Shown: positions 11,399-22,900 of the stretch, piece after piece
Numbering within the stretch: position 1 is the first letter of the stretch
Layout of the letters: each line of letters begins with the position of its first letter
NCBI GenBank assembly: GCA_944548615.1
Contig: OX155951.1
Span: 23,547,692 to 23,611,691, forward strand
Origin: Micropterix aruncella
Taxonomy: Eukaryota; Arthropoda; Insecta; Lepidoptera; Micropterigidae
Direction of reading: 5' to 3'
DNA: 64,000 bases
Notes under the pieces: model-generated
Told to the model about the DNA's origin: nothing
What the model saw: the letters and a program-made list of their open reading frames with translations, nothing else
Databases searched by the model: none
Made by a program: the position numbers and the translations under genes

Positions 11399-12441
11399 TT
11401 AAAATAAAATGTATTCTTTAAACAAGAACTGGAGTCGTCTGTTATCGCTACCAAACATATCTACAATTTTGTCCATAGAGTCTTTTTTGTTGCAGTTCAC
11501 TTTGTCTCTGTGTACGCTTAACATGCACAATCCAGACAGACGTTCATCTGACATTGTAGATCTAAGCCATGTTTTTACACGAGTAATGTGCTGAACGATC
11601 GCTCCACCGTACATGTTGTGGCTGGTAATGCTAGCAAAACAAGTAAGGCATACCTGACACTCGGATAAAACTTTGTAAAAGGTAACAAGTCGATGAAATC
11701 TTGGCTACTTTTGTTTTCTCGCGTTTTCCAGAAATCAAACCAACTCCAGGCTTCAGTTTCAAAATTATCAATGTGGTATACCTGATTAATAGTAGACATT
11801 GTATCCTTAAACTGTTGACGATTCAGTTTGCACAATTTCGAAGGATGTAGCAACGCTAAGTTAAATTGTGGACTGTTGGCTTCATAAAATCGACTGTCCA
11901 TTGAGTTAATTAGAGAATCTAAGTATGGAATGTAAACTGTTTGTTTGAAGTACTCTTCAACACTTATGGTTCCCGGATTACGTCGATGCTTTCGTCTTCC
12001 ACACTCTCTTGGGATAATCAGTGCAATATCCACTTTCTGTGCGAGTTGTACTGTTTTCTCGAAAATATCCCTGAAATATTTATCGGAATCACCTCGGTGA
12101 AGTTTTACTACACTGAGCAGGTTTTGAACTTGCACTTGGACTTCTGAAAGATCAACTTGAACAGCTTGAAGAGCCTGAGTAACTGGTTCCAGTATGGCAG
12201 AGTACTGTGAAATAATATTGAGACAAAATAAACACGTGCTGGACTTTGATGAACAATATAAGTGATGTGCAGCCTGTCGTGTATTTCCACTTGCATGCAA
12301 TGCAAATTCTTCCAGTTGACAATAAATATCTTCAAATTTAATAGCAAAAATCCGACGCCGTCTCACCGCTTCGTAAGGGAGAGGACCGCGCAAGCGACCT
12401 CGAACTCGTAACCAATCGAGAGACCGGAGTAATCTGTTCAC
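11399..12441 (-). pseudogene. hAT-family transposase, C-terminal half, frameshifted
   Basis: The longer frame runs from 12441 down to 11575 (288 codons) and holds the catalytic-core tail and the start of the hAT dimerisation domain: FYPSVRYALLVLLALPATTC followed by TVERSFSTL, typical of ZMYM1-like/THAP-linked hAT transposases. The reading then moves to a second frame (about 11575-11405) containing RVKTWLRSTMSDERLSGLCM, the normal continuation of that domain, so a frameshift breaks the gene near 11575. The N-terminal zinc finger and first catalytic Asp region are missing, replaced by an unrelated repeat after about 12360. It cannot encode an active transposase as it stands. Confidence 0.8.
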
Positions 12442-12660
12442 AATTGGAAGTAAGGGCGTGGGAGTGAGCGCGCTGGGTAACCCACCTAGTTATCTCGCGG
12501 TTAAGGCGTTGGCCTCTTACGGGCGTGTGGCGGAGCTTGACGGTGGACTGTTTTTGTCCAAGTCTTCTGCGTTCACCTCACGGGGGATAGAACGACTAAT
12601 CGTTAAAACTTTCTGAGGTGACGGGTTCGCCCTTTGTAGTTGATAACTCTATTTGGCCAA
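12370..12660. repeat. Dispersed repeat, copy 2, inside the hAT
   Basis: Matches the interrupted copy at 3763-4335 through GCAAGCGACCTCGAACT, AAGGCGTTGGCCTC and TCGTTAAAACTTTC. It lacks the MITE found in the other copy and so shows the pre-insertion arrangement. It is carried within the hAT borders. Confidence 0.5.
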
Positions 12661-12824
12661 CGTTCTATTTCTCCACACTTTCTTTATGCTACACAAAGTG
12701 ATTTAAAATAAAAGTAACATTATTTATTTGACTATTTTCAATCAATCCAAAGAGGCAAGTGCCCCCCCCTCCCCCCCCTCCCCCCCCCCCCCCCTCCCCC
12801 CCCCCCCCCCTGCGGGCGCCCATG

Positions 12825-13431
<607 letters not shown>

Positions 13432-13724
13432 AAGCGCGCGGGCGCGTGGCATTGCAAAAATACCAAAATTTTTAGTCTCCTCAACTCCGAAGGGTTAACG
13501 CTGGTGTTTACTACCCATCAAATTATTGTACCGGGGGCTTTAAAAGTAAATTCTATTTAAAGTAAATTCCAAAATACTCAGGTTTTAAACTGCAACACTT
13601 CTGGCCTGTGTAAGCAACTTGTAAATGAATAAGCAAACTTTAACTTTTTTTAAAGCAACTTTTGATAAAAATGTGAAAACATAACTTTTTTGTAAATTTT
13701 TATAACATAAATTTTGAATACAAC

Positions 13725-13930
13725 TTTGAGAAGCGTCAAGCGTGCTGCGCCACCTAGCGGTAGGTAAAATAACGCAAATATTTTTTTTCTAGATGGTGCA
13801 GCGCGTTCAAAGCTTCTTATAATTAATTGGAACAGTTTATTTTATTTTATTTACATTTTTTTATCAAAACTTGCTTACCTGCTCGTATTGATTCACCCAC
13901 TTTGAGGATGCCAGTTAATTGAAACTCAAT
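13725..13930. repeat. Decayed copy of the 17.4-kb fold-back family
   Basis: GCGTCAAGCGTGCTGCGCCA with CCTAGCGGTAGGTAAAATAACGC is mirrored at GATGGTGCAGCGCGTTC. Further right, CACCCACTTTGAGGATGCCA matches the outer end of the element at 17429-17761. Another decayed relative is at about 20340-20560. No coding content. Confidence 0.5.
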
Positions 13931-14214
13931 TTTCGTAAACAAGAATTCGTATTTCATTTTTTTATTTTTCTTTTTAAAATAGAAGAGAAACATTCTTTTA
14001 TTAATAATACCGAAGTATAATATACCAAGATATAATACCAAGTCAAAATATCGTCCGCGAAGAACCGAGTACAAGCGCGAGTGCTGAAAAGAAAAATTTT
14101 ATAGAAACGAATGGGAAGAAAAATTTTCAGGCTGGCAGCAAAAAAGTCGTAAAGGCGCATTTCGTTTTGCACTGATGAAGCGCAATGCTTGGTCGTCTAA
14201 AGAGCCCTTTAAAC

Positions 14215-14290
14215 TCGGGAGCCAACCTGTTCAGTTTGTCCGATAAATTACCAGTTAGCTACATATCATGTTGCACAAACGCGCGAAACT
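14215..14290. repeat. Second copy of the 8533-8612 dispersed repeat
   Basis: Shares AAATTACCAG, a TTGCACAAA-like block and GCGCGAAACTAA with 8533-8612, in the same order and spacing. Confidence 0.5.
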
Positions 14291-15195
14291 AAATAATGAC
14301 GGTCAACTGACATCAGGAATCAGAGCTGTCAAAATTAGAAAAGTGCCTAGTGCGCAGACGCCGCGTGGTATACGTATCTAGGACTAATATCTATTCTGAA
14401 TTATTGGTCCGATGATAACATGTGCATACATGTACGTACAATCTGGTATGCCAGCATCTCAACCATCTCAACGACAATTCGTATTTTTTACGGTATGATG
14501 TTGGCATATCTGCATCGGAATTCTCCAGACATTTTTTCCTTCCATAGCAGTTTGTACCCACAGATAAAGGCGACCCGATTTCCGACACAAAATGTATGAA
14601 AAAACGATTATATCCGGCCTTGCCAATCTAACCATGCCACACACGAAATGCGGTTGTCGGCCTGCGACGCTGCCGGTGCGCACCAGCCGGCGGAAACTCC
14701 CATATAAGCCTTATTTTGTATGGAGACTCAAGCTTTGTGACAACACGCGCGCACACGTACGCGGTTGCGGCTGCTGCCATTGTGCAACTACAGTGTAATC
14801 GACCCAAAAGTGACCCGTGTATTGACAGAACTGTCATGTCGGCGTAATGTCGGCATGACGCAGCGGCGGTGGTCTGTTTACGTAAATTTTTGGAGGCGTT
14901 TCGCGCATAAAGTGGTTGAAAATTGCTGGACCTCCACACAGGATGTGTCTCGTGTGTGAGGTGTAGTTGATAAGTTGTAAGAAACCCGGAAAACGTAAAG
15001 ACTATGTTTTTATGTGCGTTTTCCCAAAGGACCAAAACAGGTGAGTTTCACTCTTTCCTATATCGAATCGGGTTTCTTTTAACGTATATGAGCTGTAGAG
15101 TCGTGGCAACTGATATTAGTGGATTAAGTGCGTAAGAATCATCGTTTTTAATAATTCTAGTATTTTGAGGTTGGCCTGACAGTTTAGGTTAGGTT
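14291..15195. other. Intergenic; possible non-coding 5' exon
   Basis: No coding sequence is supported. A strong donor-like site, AAACAG followed by GTGAGTTTC, lies at about 15035-15049 on the + strand and could end a 5' UTR exon belonging to the small signal-peptide frame at 15196. The antisense open frames here look like chance. Confidence 0.3.
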
Positions 15196-15384
15196 TTGTC
15201 ATGGAGATTTGTAGGGTTGAGTTTGTTTTTATTTTTATCGATATCGACACTTATGATTTCCTCGTCATTCGCTACCGATGAATGCAACAACCAAGACCGA
15301 ATAGAAAAAGCAGTTTCATATTTAACCGCGGTGGAAATTAATAACACCGGAAAATTACTTACACTTTTTACAATAGCTTTATGA
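15196..15384 (+). pseudogene. Possible first coding exon of a secreted protein, start codon out of frame
   Basis: The frame begins without an in-frame upstream ATG and reads SWRFVGLSLFLFLSISTLM, a convincing signal-peptide core, then SSSFATDECNNQDRIEKAVS. The only nearby ATG (15201) is one base out of register: ATGG precedes AGATTTGTAGGG. The open frame ends at TGA exactly where the LINE 3' tail begins (15382-15385). So it is either a gene start broken by a one-base change and a LINE insertion, or chance. I do not recognise the protein family. Confidence 0.35.
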
Positions 15385-17375
15385 AATGAAAATGAAAAAT
15401 ACCTTTATTGTACTAACAAAAAAAAATTACATGGGTAAAGAAAACTTAAATTCTATTTTAACTTAGTACAAACGGCGGGCTTATCGTTTCACGATTTCTT
15501 ACAGCCAACCGTGTAATATTAAATAAAAGTATCAATACAGCTCACATACATAAACATATACACATAAATATACATATACATACATCCAAATATACATACA
15601 TACATAAAAAATATAATTTATAATATAATATATGTATATTATAATAATAAATACATAGAAACTACAGATAAATAATAATAAAAATAACTGCTTATATAAA
15701 ATGATAGATATTACAAAGTTCTTATGCTTCTATCCAGTCAACAACCCAACGAAAGGGGGAAGGGGGGAGGGGATAGGGGGAGGGTTGGTTCTTAGTTGAT
15801 ATTTTGAGGGAGAAAATGTTTTTTCAGTAACGCCTTGAAACAGGGCAAGGATGTTGCATGACGAATAGCATGCGGAAGCTGGTTCCAAAGTCGAGCAGAA
15901 TGGACGCTAAATGAGTTAGTGAAAAAAGAAGACTGATGTAGTGGAATTGCTATGGTGTTGTCCTGACTTGACCTGAGTGGAACACCATGACTTCCTAACG
16001 GGAGAAAGAGGTCTTTAAGGTAAGGCGGTGCTATGGGACTATTTAGGACTTTATAAAGGAGTGAGAGGGCATGCAGATTTCTGCGCTCACGAATTCGAAG
16101 CCAATGAAGTCCATCGCGATATTCGCTTACGTGATCAAATTTACGCAAGTCGAATATATATCGTATGCAGATATTTTGTAGCCGTTCGAATTTATCCAGT
16201 ATCTTCTCTTTAATATCTATAGTACCGACATCAGCATAGTCTAGAATTGGAAGTAGCAGTGTTCTTACTATAGTTTGCTTAGTTGCTGCTGGAAGGAATC
16301 TCTATAACCTTCGGAGGCTATGAAGGCCATTGAAAATACGACGACTAATTTGGTTGGCGTGTGCCTGCCACGAAAGAAATTCGTCTATGACTATTCCAAG
16401 ATTCTTGACAGTTTTGGTATACTCAATAATATTACCGTTTATTTTGAGGGGTGACATTGACGTTTTGTTAGTATTAGACTTGAGTTTCTGGCCACCAATC
16501 ACAATCGCTTGTGATTTGGCTGGATTTATGATTATGCCATGTTTTTCGGCCCAACTTGATATGTGTTCTAAATTAGAGTTCATAGTCGACACGGCAGAAG
16601 GCAGGTCATCAGGTCTGGCATGGAGGTAAATTTGAAGGTCATCAGCATATAAATGATAGGATGTAGTTAAGCCCTTGGCAATCGGGTTAATGAAGATAGA
16701 GAAGAGCAGTGGGGATAGGACACACCCTTGCGGGACACCAGCTGTGAGCTCGAGCAAGTCTGATTGGCCCTCAGACGATTTAACACACTGGTAGCGTCCG
16801 CGCAAGTAGGAGTCAAACCAACTCACCACTCCTCTAGAGATATTGAGCGATCGGAGTCGCTCAAGGAGAAGTTCAAAGTCGACAGAATTAAATGCGCTAC
16901 TGAAATCAAGCAGCGTGAGAATAGTTAGTTTTCTATCATTCATAGCGCGTCTAATGTCGTCGGTAACTTTGACTAGTACAGTAGTGGTACTGTGACCAGG
17001 GCGGAAACCAGACTGAAGGGGATCTAACAATTTGTTGTTATCTAAGAAATTATTAAGCTGGGTGTAAACAACCCGCTCTAAAACTTTGGAGAATATTGGT
17101 AATATTGAAATAGGCCTGAAATCTTTAGCAGAATCTGGCGATTGGACTTTAGGGAGGGGTGTGATAATAGTCTGTTTCCATAAATTTGGAACTACTGAAT
17201 TAAAAATAGAAAAATTTATAATATGTGTGAGTGTAGGTAAAAATATTTCAAGTATTGGTAGGATTAGGTCTTTGTTTATGTTGTCACATCCATACGCTCT
17301 AGACTTAATTCCTCTTACTATTCTTCTTATTTCCGCTTGTCGAACTGGTCTGTCGAATACTTCAGCATACAAGAG
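15385..17375 (-). mobile_element. 5'-truncated LINE (CR1/jockey-like)
   Basis: The element runs on the minus strand from about 17375 (reverse transcriptase start, 5' end missing) to a 3' tail at 15385-15415. In sense orientation the tail reads CAATAAAGG and then a short TTTTTCATTTTCATTT repeat in place of a poly(A), a style common to CR1-like elements. The 3' UTR contains a C-rich tract on the sense strand (G-rich on +, 15754-15785). A fold-back element at 17429-17761 abuts the truncated 5' end. Confidence 0.8.
15792..17371 (-). pseudogene. LINE reverse transcriptase with one nonsense codon
   Basis: The reverse transcriptase of the LINE above. Motifs in order: FRPISILPIFSKVLERVV, QSGFRPGHSTTTVL, LLDFSSAFNSVDF (catalytic Asp of block A), AGVPQGCVLSPLLFSIF, YADDLQIY (catalytic Asp pair) and NPAKSQAIVIG. 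A TAG at 16302-16304 follows LHSLRRL. The same frame then continues, open, to a natural stop at 15792 through a C-terminal domain ending FKALLKKHFLPQNIN. Apart from this codon the frame is intact, so the copy is fairly young. It lacks the N-terminal endonuclease. Confidence 0.85.
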
Positions 17376-17428
17376 CTGAAAATGTAGTACGTATTGTACA
17401 TTAAAAAATACAAGCGAGTTTTTAGTTA

Positions 17429-17761
17429 GTGACACCTTTGAAGTGGGTGAATCAGTTGAGCAAAAAAGCAACTATTAAAAAAAACAAAAAAGATTTAAAA
17501 AAAATGACATAATTAAAAGTTTGACAAGCGTTGAGCGCGCTGCGCCATCTAGCAATAGGTAAAATATCGCGTATAAACAACATTCGCGATATTTTACATA
17601 CTGCCAGATGGCGCAACGCGCTCAATGCTCGTCAAACTTTTATTTATCAGTCACGATTTTCAAATTTTCCAAAAAAATAATGTTTTTGTGTTTATCCCAA
17701 AAATTCCTACCAAAATGTGGTTATTTGGTAGTACTTTATGCACCCACTTCAAGGATATCAC
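17429..17761. mobile_element. Fold-back/MITE with nested inverted repeats
   Basis: The outer ends GTGACACCTTTGAAGTGGGTG and CACCCACTTCAAGGATATCAC are mirror images with mismatches. The inner arms, AAAAGTTTGACAAGCGTTGA (17515 on) and its mirror ending 17642, extend through GCGCGCTGCGCCATCT into TAAAATATCGCG. Related decayed copies are at 13725 and 20340. No coding content. Confidence 0.65.
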
Positions 17762-18770
17762 TAATTAAAATCTCACACTGTATAGATCAGCCACATAAAA
17801 AGGTTCAAAAGTATATGATGAAATCACCAAGATTCACCAAAACGGACCGCATATATATTTCGAAAAAGACAGTCCATAAACCGACTGCCAGCCATTAGCC
17901 TATGATCTGCCTATAAATCGTATGATGTCCACCATCTCCTTGAATGAAATCTGTATCCTCACAATGCAGTCAGCAGTGCAGAAACCTCCTTTCTGTGAAT
18001 GACATCCTAACTTTGTTATACGATCTATCACTGCTAAATATAAATGATTAATATATTTTATTTTATTTTCAGTCATTGCTCCGAGGGAATGAAAATTATT
18101 AGCTGATTTTAAGAAGAAAAGCGATTGACAGTACCTAGTCACCAATGGTCAAAGATATGTTTAGCTTATGATTTCTATGTTCTTGTTAATACTCGGTTCC
18201 ATTAGATTTCCCTAATACGTTGTGCAATGTTTTTATATTAGGCAGTTTTTAAAAACAGAATGTGACATATGAAATTTGAACACATCTTTGTTAGTTATTA
18301 ATTATAATGCACTGTGGTTAATTTAATGTACATTTGTACGAATTTATAGCATTTGTATGACAAACAAAAAAAATGCCCTTCAGAAACAGAATATGATATT
18401 TAAAATTAAAACACATCGTTGTTAGTTATTAATTATCATGCACTGTGGTTAATTTAATGTACATTGAAGTATATAGCTACTTTATTGTTTTTTTTAATCC
18501 TGATTCAGGGCAAGTTTTTTATTTTGTCCCATGAAAATCTGAAATTACCAGAAATATTATTTGTTTGTATTATTAATTTGAGTTTTGTCGAAAAATGTGG
18601 ATGATTGTGACCAAAATTGTGATTGTGTAACAATGGAAAATAAGAAAGTTTATGATTGTTAATACTTTTAATTTTAAGTACACTGTTCCTAGTATAATAA
18701 TTTCCTTACTATGTTACCGTATACTGCTGTCAAATAATGCCATGTAAATAAAATATACTGTTAAATATCA
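17762..18770. other. Intergenic with an 80-bp duplication
   Basis: Bases 18256-18334 and 18386-18465 are diverged direct copies (CAGAATGTGACATATG versus CAGAATATGATATTT at the start; ATGCACTGTGGTTAATTTAA shared). Nothing else is recognised; no gene is seen. Confidence 0.4.
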
Positions 18771-19176
18771 AATATACCGAGGGCCTAAAGCTGAAAAATC
18801 GTATATACGAATATGCAGTTTACAGGAGAGAGGCTTGTCAATGCTATTGTATGTATAAAATCGAAGACTATCGCGGTTGTTTGACATTATAAATAGAATA
18901 GAAACGAATTTACCGCGCGAAACTTGTCTAGTCTAGACAACGGCGGCTGCAACGTCACTGAAACGTCGTGTGCTACAAATTTCGCGCGGTAAATTCGTTT
19001 CTATACTATTTATACTGTTGTACGTAATATTGAATACATAAAAATGATTCACCCTACTAATTTATCAAACGATAATACGCCTTTCATTATGTTGTTCAAA
19101 ATAGGGTGATTTGCCCCGAGAAGTCGATTTTAGAAATTCTGTATATACGTTTAATCTTGAGGCCCTCGATATACCA
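18771..19176. mobile_element. MITE with a fold-back element nested inside
   Basis: The ends TATACCGAGGGCCTAAAG and CTTGAGGCCCTCGATATAC are mirrored. Inside, at 18857-19020, sits the second copy of the 6160 fold-back family, with TGACATTATAAATAG arms and the extended TCGCGGTTG block at its left. The nesting order shows that the fold-back inserted later. No coding content. Confidence 0.55.
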
Positions 19177-19947
19177 CTGTATACATATTGCAGGAATAAA
19201 GTTTACCAACTTGTTTATCTTTATTTGAAATTCACTCAAAATCTGTTATCATGTTGTGATATTTAACTGCGTTCATTTTTTGGTACGCTTTAACGGTACA
19301 CGCCATGACAACAGATTTTACGCTACGATGAAATCTGGGTTCCGGGATGCCCTCGAGTGCTCATACTGAAAAGTGTCGATATCGATACTTTGACGCGACA
19401 CTTTCACGTTACTCTCTAGTTGAGACGTCATTTGTTTGAATGTGTGTGTGAATTTAGTGACGTGCTGTTGGCGACGGAAAGCTTATGTTTGATTATTTTT
19501 TGTATGGAGTTCCACATCTCATTATTAAATTATCTTTGGTGCGCACTAAGCCACTCGTTTGACATAAGTTTGACAGCTGCGTTTGTCAGTACATACTGCG
19601 TTTGGGTAGACGCTGCTTCGCACCTTTTTATCGATATCGATAATAAGCTGTATGATCAATCCTTAACTAAGTGACGGACAGTTGGCTACAATGCGAAATT
19701 ACCGTTTGTGCTATTGGCTATACCAGAACTAGTCGTTTTTTCTTACAAAAGTGAAATTCGTATTTTTTGTTTTAAGTTCTGCATCTATCTTAGTTACATG
19801 ATCAGTGTTCATTGGTTGCAGGCGATTGTTTTTGTTCGGCGCGCAATAACGGTAAGAAATTATTAACGTTGAAATTAGCAGAGAACGTATGTAATATGTG
19901 ATGTTTTAAATAGCTTTCGTATATCTTAGTCTCCTTTTAATTTTTAG
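19177..19947 (+). promoter_or_regulatory. Upstream region of HMT-B, possible non-coding exon
   Basis: A candidate 5' UTR donor, AATAACG followed by GTAAGAAAT, lies at about 19846-19859, and a pyrimidine-rich acceptor stretch (TCCTTTTAATTTTTAG) directly precedes the HMT-B start at 19948. This suggests a leader exon spliced just before the ATG. No other feature is recognised. Confidence 0.4.
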
Positions 19948-22900
19948 ATGACTTGTCGAAAAATTAATGTGAAAATTTTGGACGGCGGGTTTTCCACGGA
20001 AGTTCTAAAAAAATTCAAAGATGATGCTTATGCTAGTAAACTCAGCGATGATCCCTTGTGGACCGCTCGATTGCTGAAGACCGATCCTGAAGCTGTCGTA
20101 AAAACGCATCTTGCGTTTTTGAGAGGTTAGTGTGCAGTGCATTACCGAAAAATTTGAATTTTCGATAGGAAAAAACCGTTACTGTATATAAACAGTTAAC
20201 AGGAATCCACTTGTAAAAAAGATCCCGGAATTTTGACAAACATTATCTAGGGGTAGATGTTCACCCCTTAGGCATCAAGGATGTGGCACAATGGGTCGTA
20301 TAGCTGCACATGGCATGAGTGCGCTTGAGATCTCGGTGTACCTGCGCCTCAACGCTTCTCAAACTTTTTTCACTAGATATTATTTAAGAATTTATTTTTT
20401 CTAAAAAATTTTTTTTTGTTTTTCCTAAAAAAATTGTCAAATCTGAAAACATTTTCTTTTGTTTTTCCTATAAAAACATAAAAAAATGCTTAGTCTCTCG
20501 TACTGATTCTACCCCTTAAATAATGCCAGTAATTAAAAGCTCAACTTTGTATATTATATTCCTCACATTTTTATGAGTAAACGTGTTTTTTTTTTGCCAT
20601 GAATAAGGCCAAATGAGGGGGCCTTAGGGACGCAAATAGGTGGTGTCATCAGGTGAGACAGGTGTGAAGTGAGCGATTCACCACCTGAACGAGCATCTTT
20701 CTGAGGCTCGATGAGTAAAGGAAAAAAAAAATCAGTACAAAAAACGGAAAGTGCAATTTCTAGGTCTTTTCTTAGAATCATTTAAATATGAGATTTAATA
20801 TTGAAGGCGATTAATATTTTAAATGTTAATTTTTTTTCTCGCACCGTTATGGCTGGAAAATGTGGCAGCACTGTGGCAGTCTCAATCAATTGCGATGATG
20901 CATCATTCACTTCACACTTTTCAGGATCAGTAGCTGCTGCTCCCTTTAGGGCGGGAAAATCTGAACATCCCATCAAACAATATAACAATAACCCTCAGAT
21001 GTAGATAGGTGCATAGACTAAATTAGATTCTCATAGATAATAATAGATATCTACGTACATGTTTGAATGGATTTTGAAATTGTAATATTATTTAAACTAT
21101 TCAGGGACAAATCAACACGTTAAAACCCATTGATTATAAATAAAGTCCTTTGTAAAACCAAATGTAACATGCCAGTCACCAGTCGGAGCACTCAAGCCTC
21201 AAAAGTGGTACCAAACTTGGTGGTAGGTGATTTCCATGGCAGCGTCGTTTGGATTAAATTAATTTAAACAACTATTTCAGCGGGATCCGAATACATAGCA
21301 ACAAACACATACCAAGCGTCTATCGAAGGATTTAAGAAATATCTTAATTTTAATGAAGCGGAAGCACGTGAGCTGATAAGGACAGCTTATTACCTGGCAG
21401 AAAAGGCTGTCAAAATATACAAAGAGGAATGTAGCGGTACGTAGCACCGTTTTAATCAAATTAATATTATCGTCATATAAGATTTACAATGGTTACATTT
21501 CTTGTAGATAAAAATCCCACTATTGTTGGATCGATTGGGCCTTATGGAGCAGCTCTCCACGATGCCTCAGAATACACCGGAAATTACAGCGATAGAATCT
21601 CCATCGAGGTATAAAATTAAGCATATTTGAAATTAATAAATTAAATATAAACACCTTAACTAAAAGATCCGGGGTGACCATATCGCAGATGAACATCTGC
21701 TCGGCCATTCAGATTTAAAAAACCTGTAAATAAACAGTTATCAAACTGAGGTTAGTTATATCGCTGTGCAAAATTTAGTTTCAGTTGCTTTTATTTTATA
21801 AAGTTATAAAACCATAATGCAATGGAATTATCAATATGCAAAATTTCACATATTCTTATCTTGTTTACCTTGTCGCGTAAACTTTGACTTTTGCTATCAG
21901 TTTTGTAAAGTCTACTATCCTAATCCCAGAGGGTTATCAGTAATTGTTTCCATGACAACTAAACTAGCAAATGCAAAAATATAAATTAAATGCCATACCC
22001 AATAGACTTTTACGTAGAAAAACGTTTTACGCATACCAATGCACCGCAACTTCATCCACTTCTCTTAAAACCACCTCTACTATCGACCTGAAGGGCAATG
22101 CAAAACGTCTAGCTACCAAATATCAATATCTTTCACATAATTGGACCGCGTTAAGCAGAATCATGGATGGATGCCCACCTTAAAGGTGGGTATCCATTAG
22201 GTTCGCGCATCAACTCTGCTCCGCGCATCTGCAACTGCTCCAGTAGTGGAAACGACTGCTGGAGCGTGCAACGTTACACACTCCGCGGCGAGCGCTCCAC
22301 ACGGTGGCGGTAAATGCTGCCAACACAAAGTGGAGCGCAGTGTGGTCATGGACGCGAGCAAAGTAAGAAAGACGTTGGTGAGTACGTCTCGCGCATCTCG
22401 TTAGGCGTTCAGTAAACGCGAATCCATCGCTATGGAGTGGGCCAAAGAGAAATCTCTAGCTTTAATCGAGAAGTACCGAGAAGTGGAATCCGAAGGATGA
22501 CAAATTTAAAAATAAATTCTGGCGACGACATGTTCGCTCAACGTTCGAATGAAAATTGCGGGTAATTGTCCTTGAGTTGATGCGCGCATCGTCTTTATTT
22601 GAGCAGTTGCAGATGCACGAAGCAGAGTTGATGCACGAACCTAATAAATAGACAATAACTTGTTAGCGACAACCACGCAATACCGCGTGAACGGACGTTC
22701 GGTGAAGGGCCGCAACATGCGACGTTGCATAAACGGCAAGGAATGTGTTAAAACAGATGTTTCTCTTTTTCAACTCAGCAAGGAATCATCATCAAATTAA
22801 TTATGAAAACATACATACAATCCACAATTAAAAGGAAGCATAAATTGATAATTAAAAGTTTTGCTTCAATTGAAATCAAAATAGAGAAAATTAACTAATT

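Larger units (their letters stand above)
11197..12824. mobile_element. hAT transposon (ZMYM1-like transposase), intact ends
   Basis: The element is bounded by a 15-bp perfect terminal inverted repeat, CATGGGCGCCCGCAG at the left and CTGCGGGCGCCCATG at the right. Both ends are flanked by the 8-bp direct repeat GTACCAAG (11189-11196 and 12825-12832). An 8-bp target duplication is diagnostic of the hAT superfamily and fits the transposase relic inside. Homopolymer runs lie just inside both ends: a run of G at about 11222 and about 50 bp of nearly pure C before 12810. They are complementary, so they extend the inverted repeat. A dispersed repeat related to 3763-4335 occupies about 12370-12660. 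Confidence 0.88.

Noticed and set aside
14628..15035. 135-codon minus-strand open frame
   Set aside because: No domain, no splice context, and low-complexity Ala/Arg composition from GC-rich sequence; it looks like chance.
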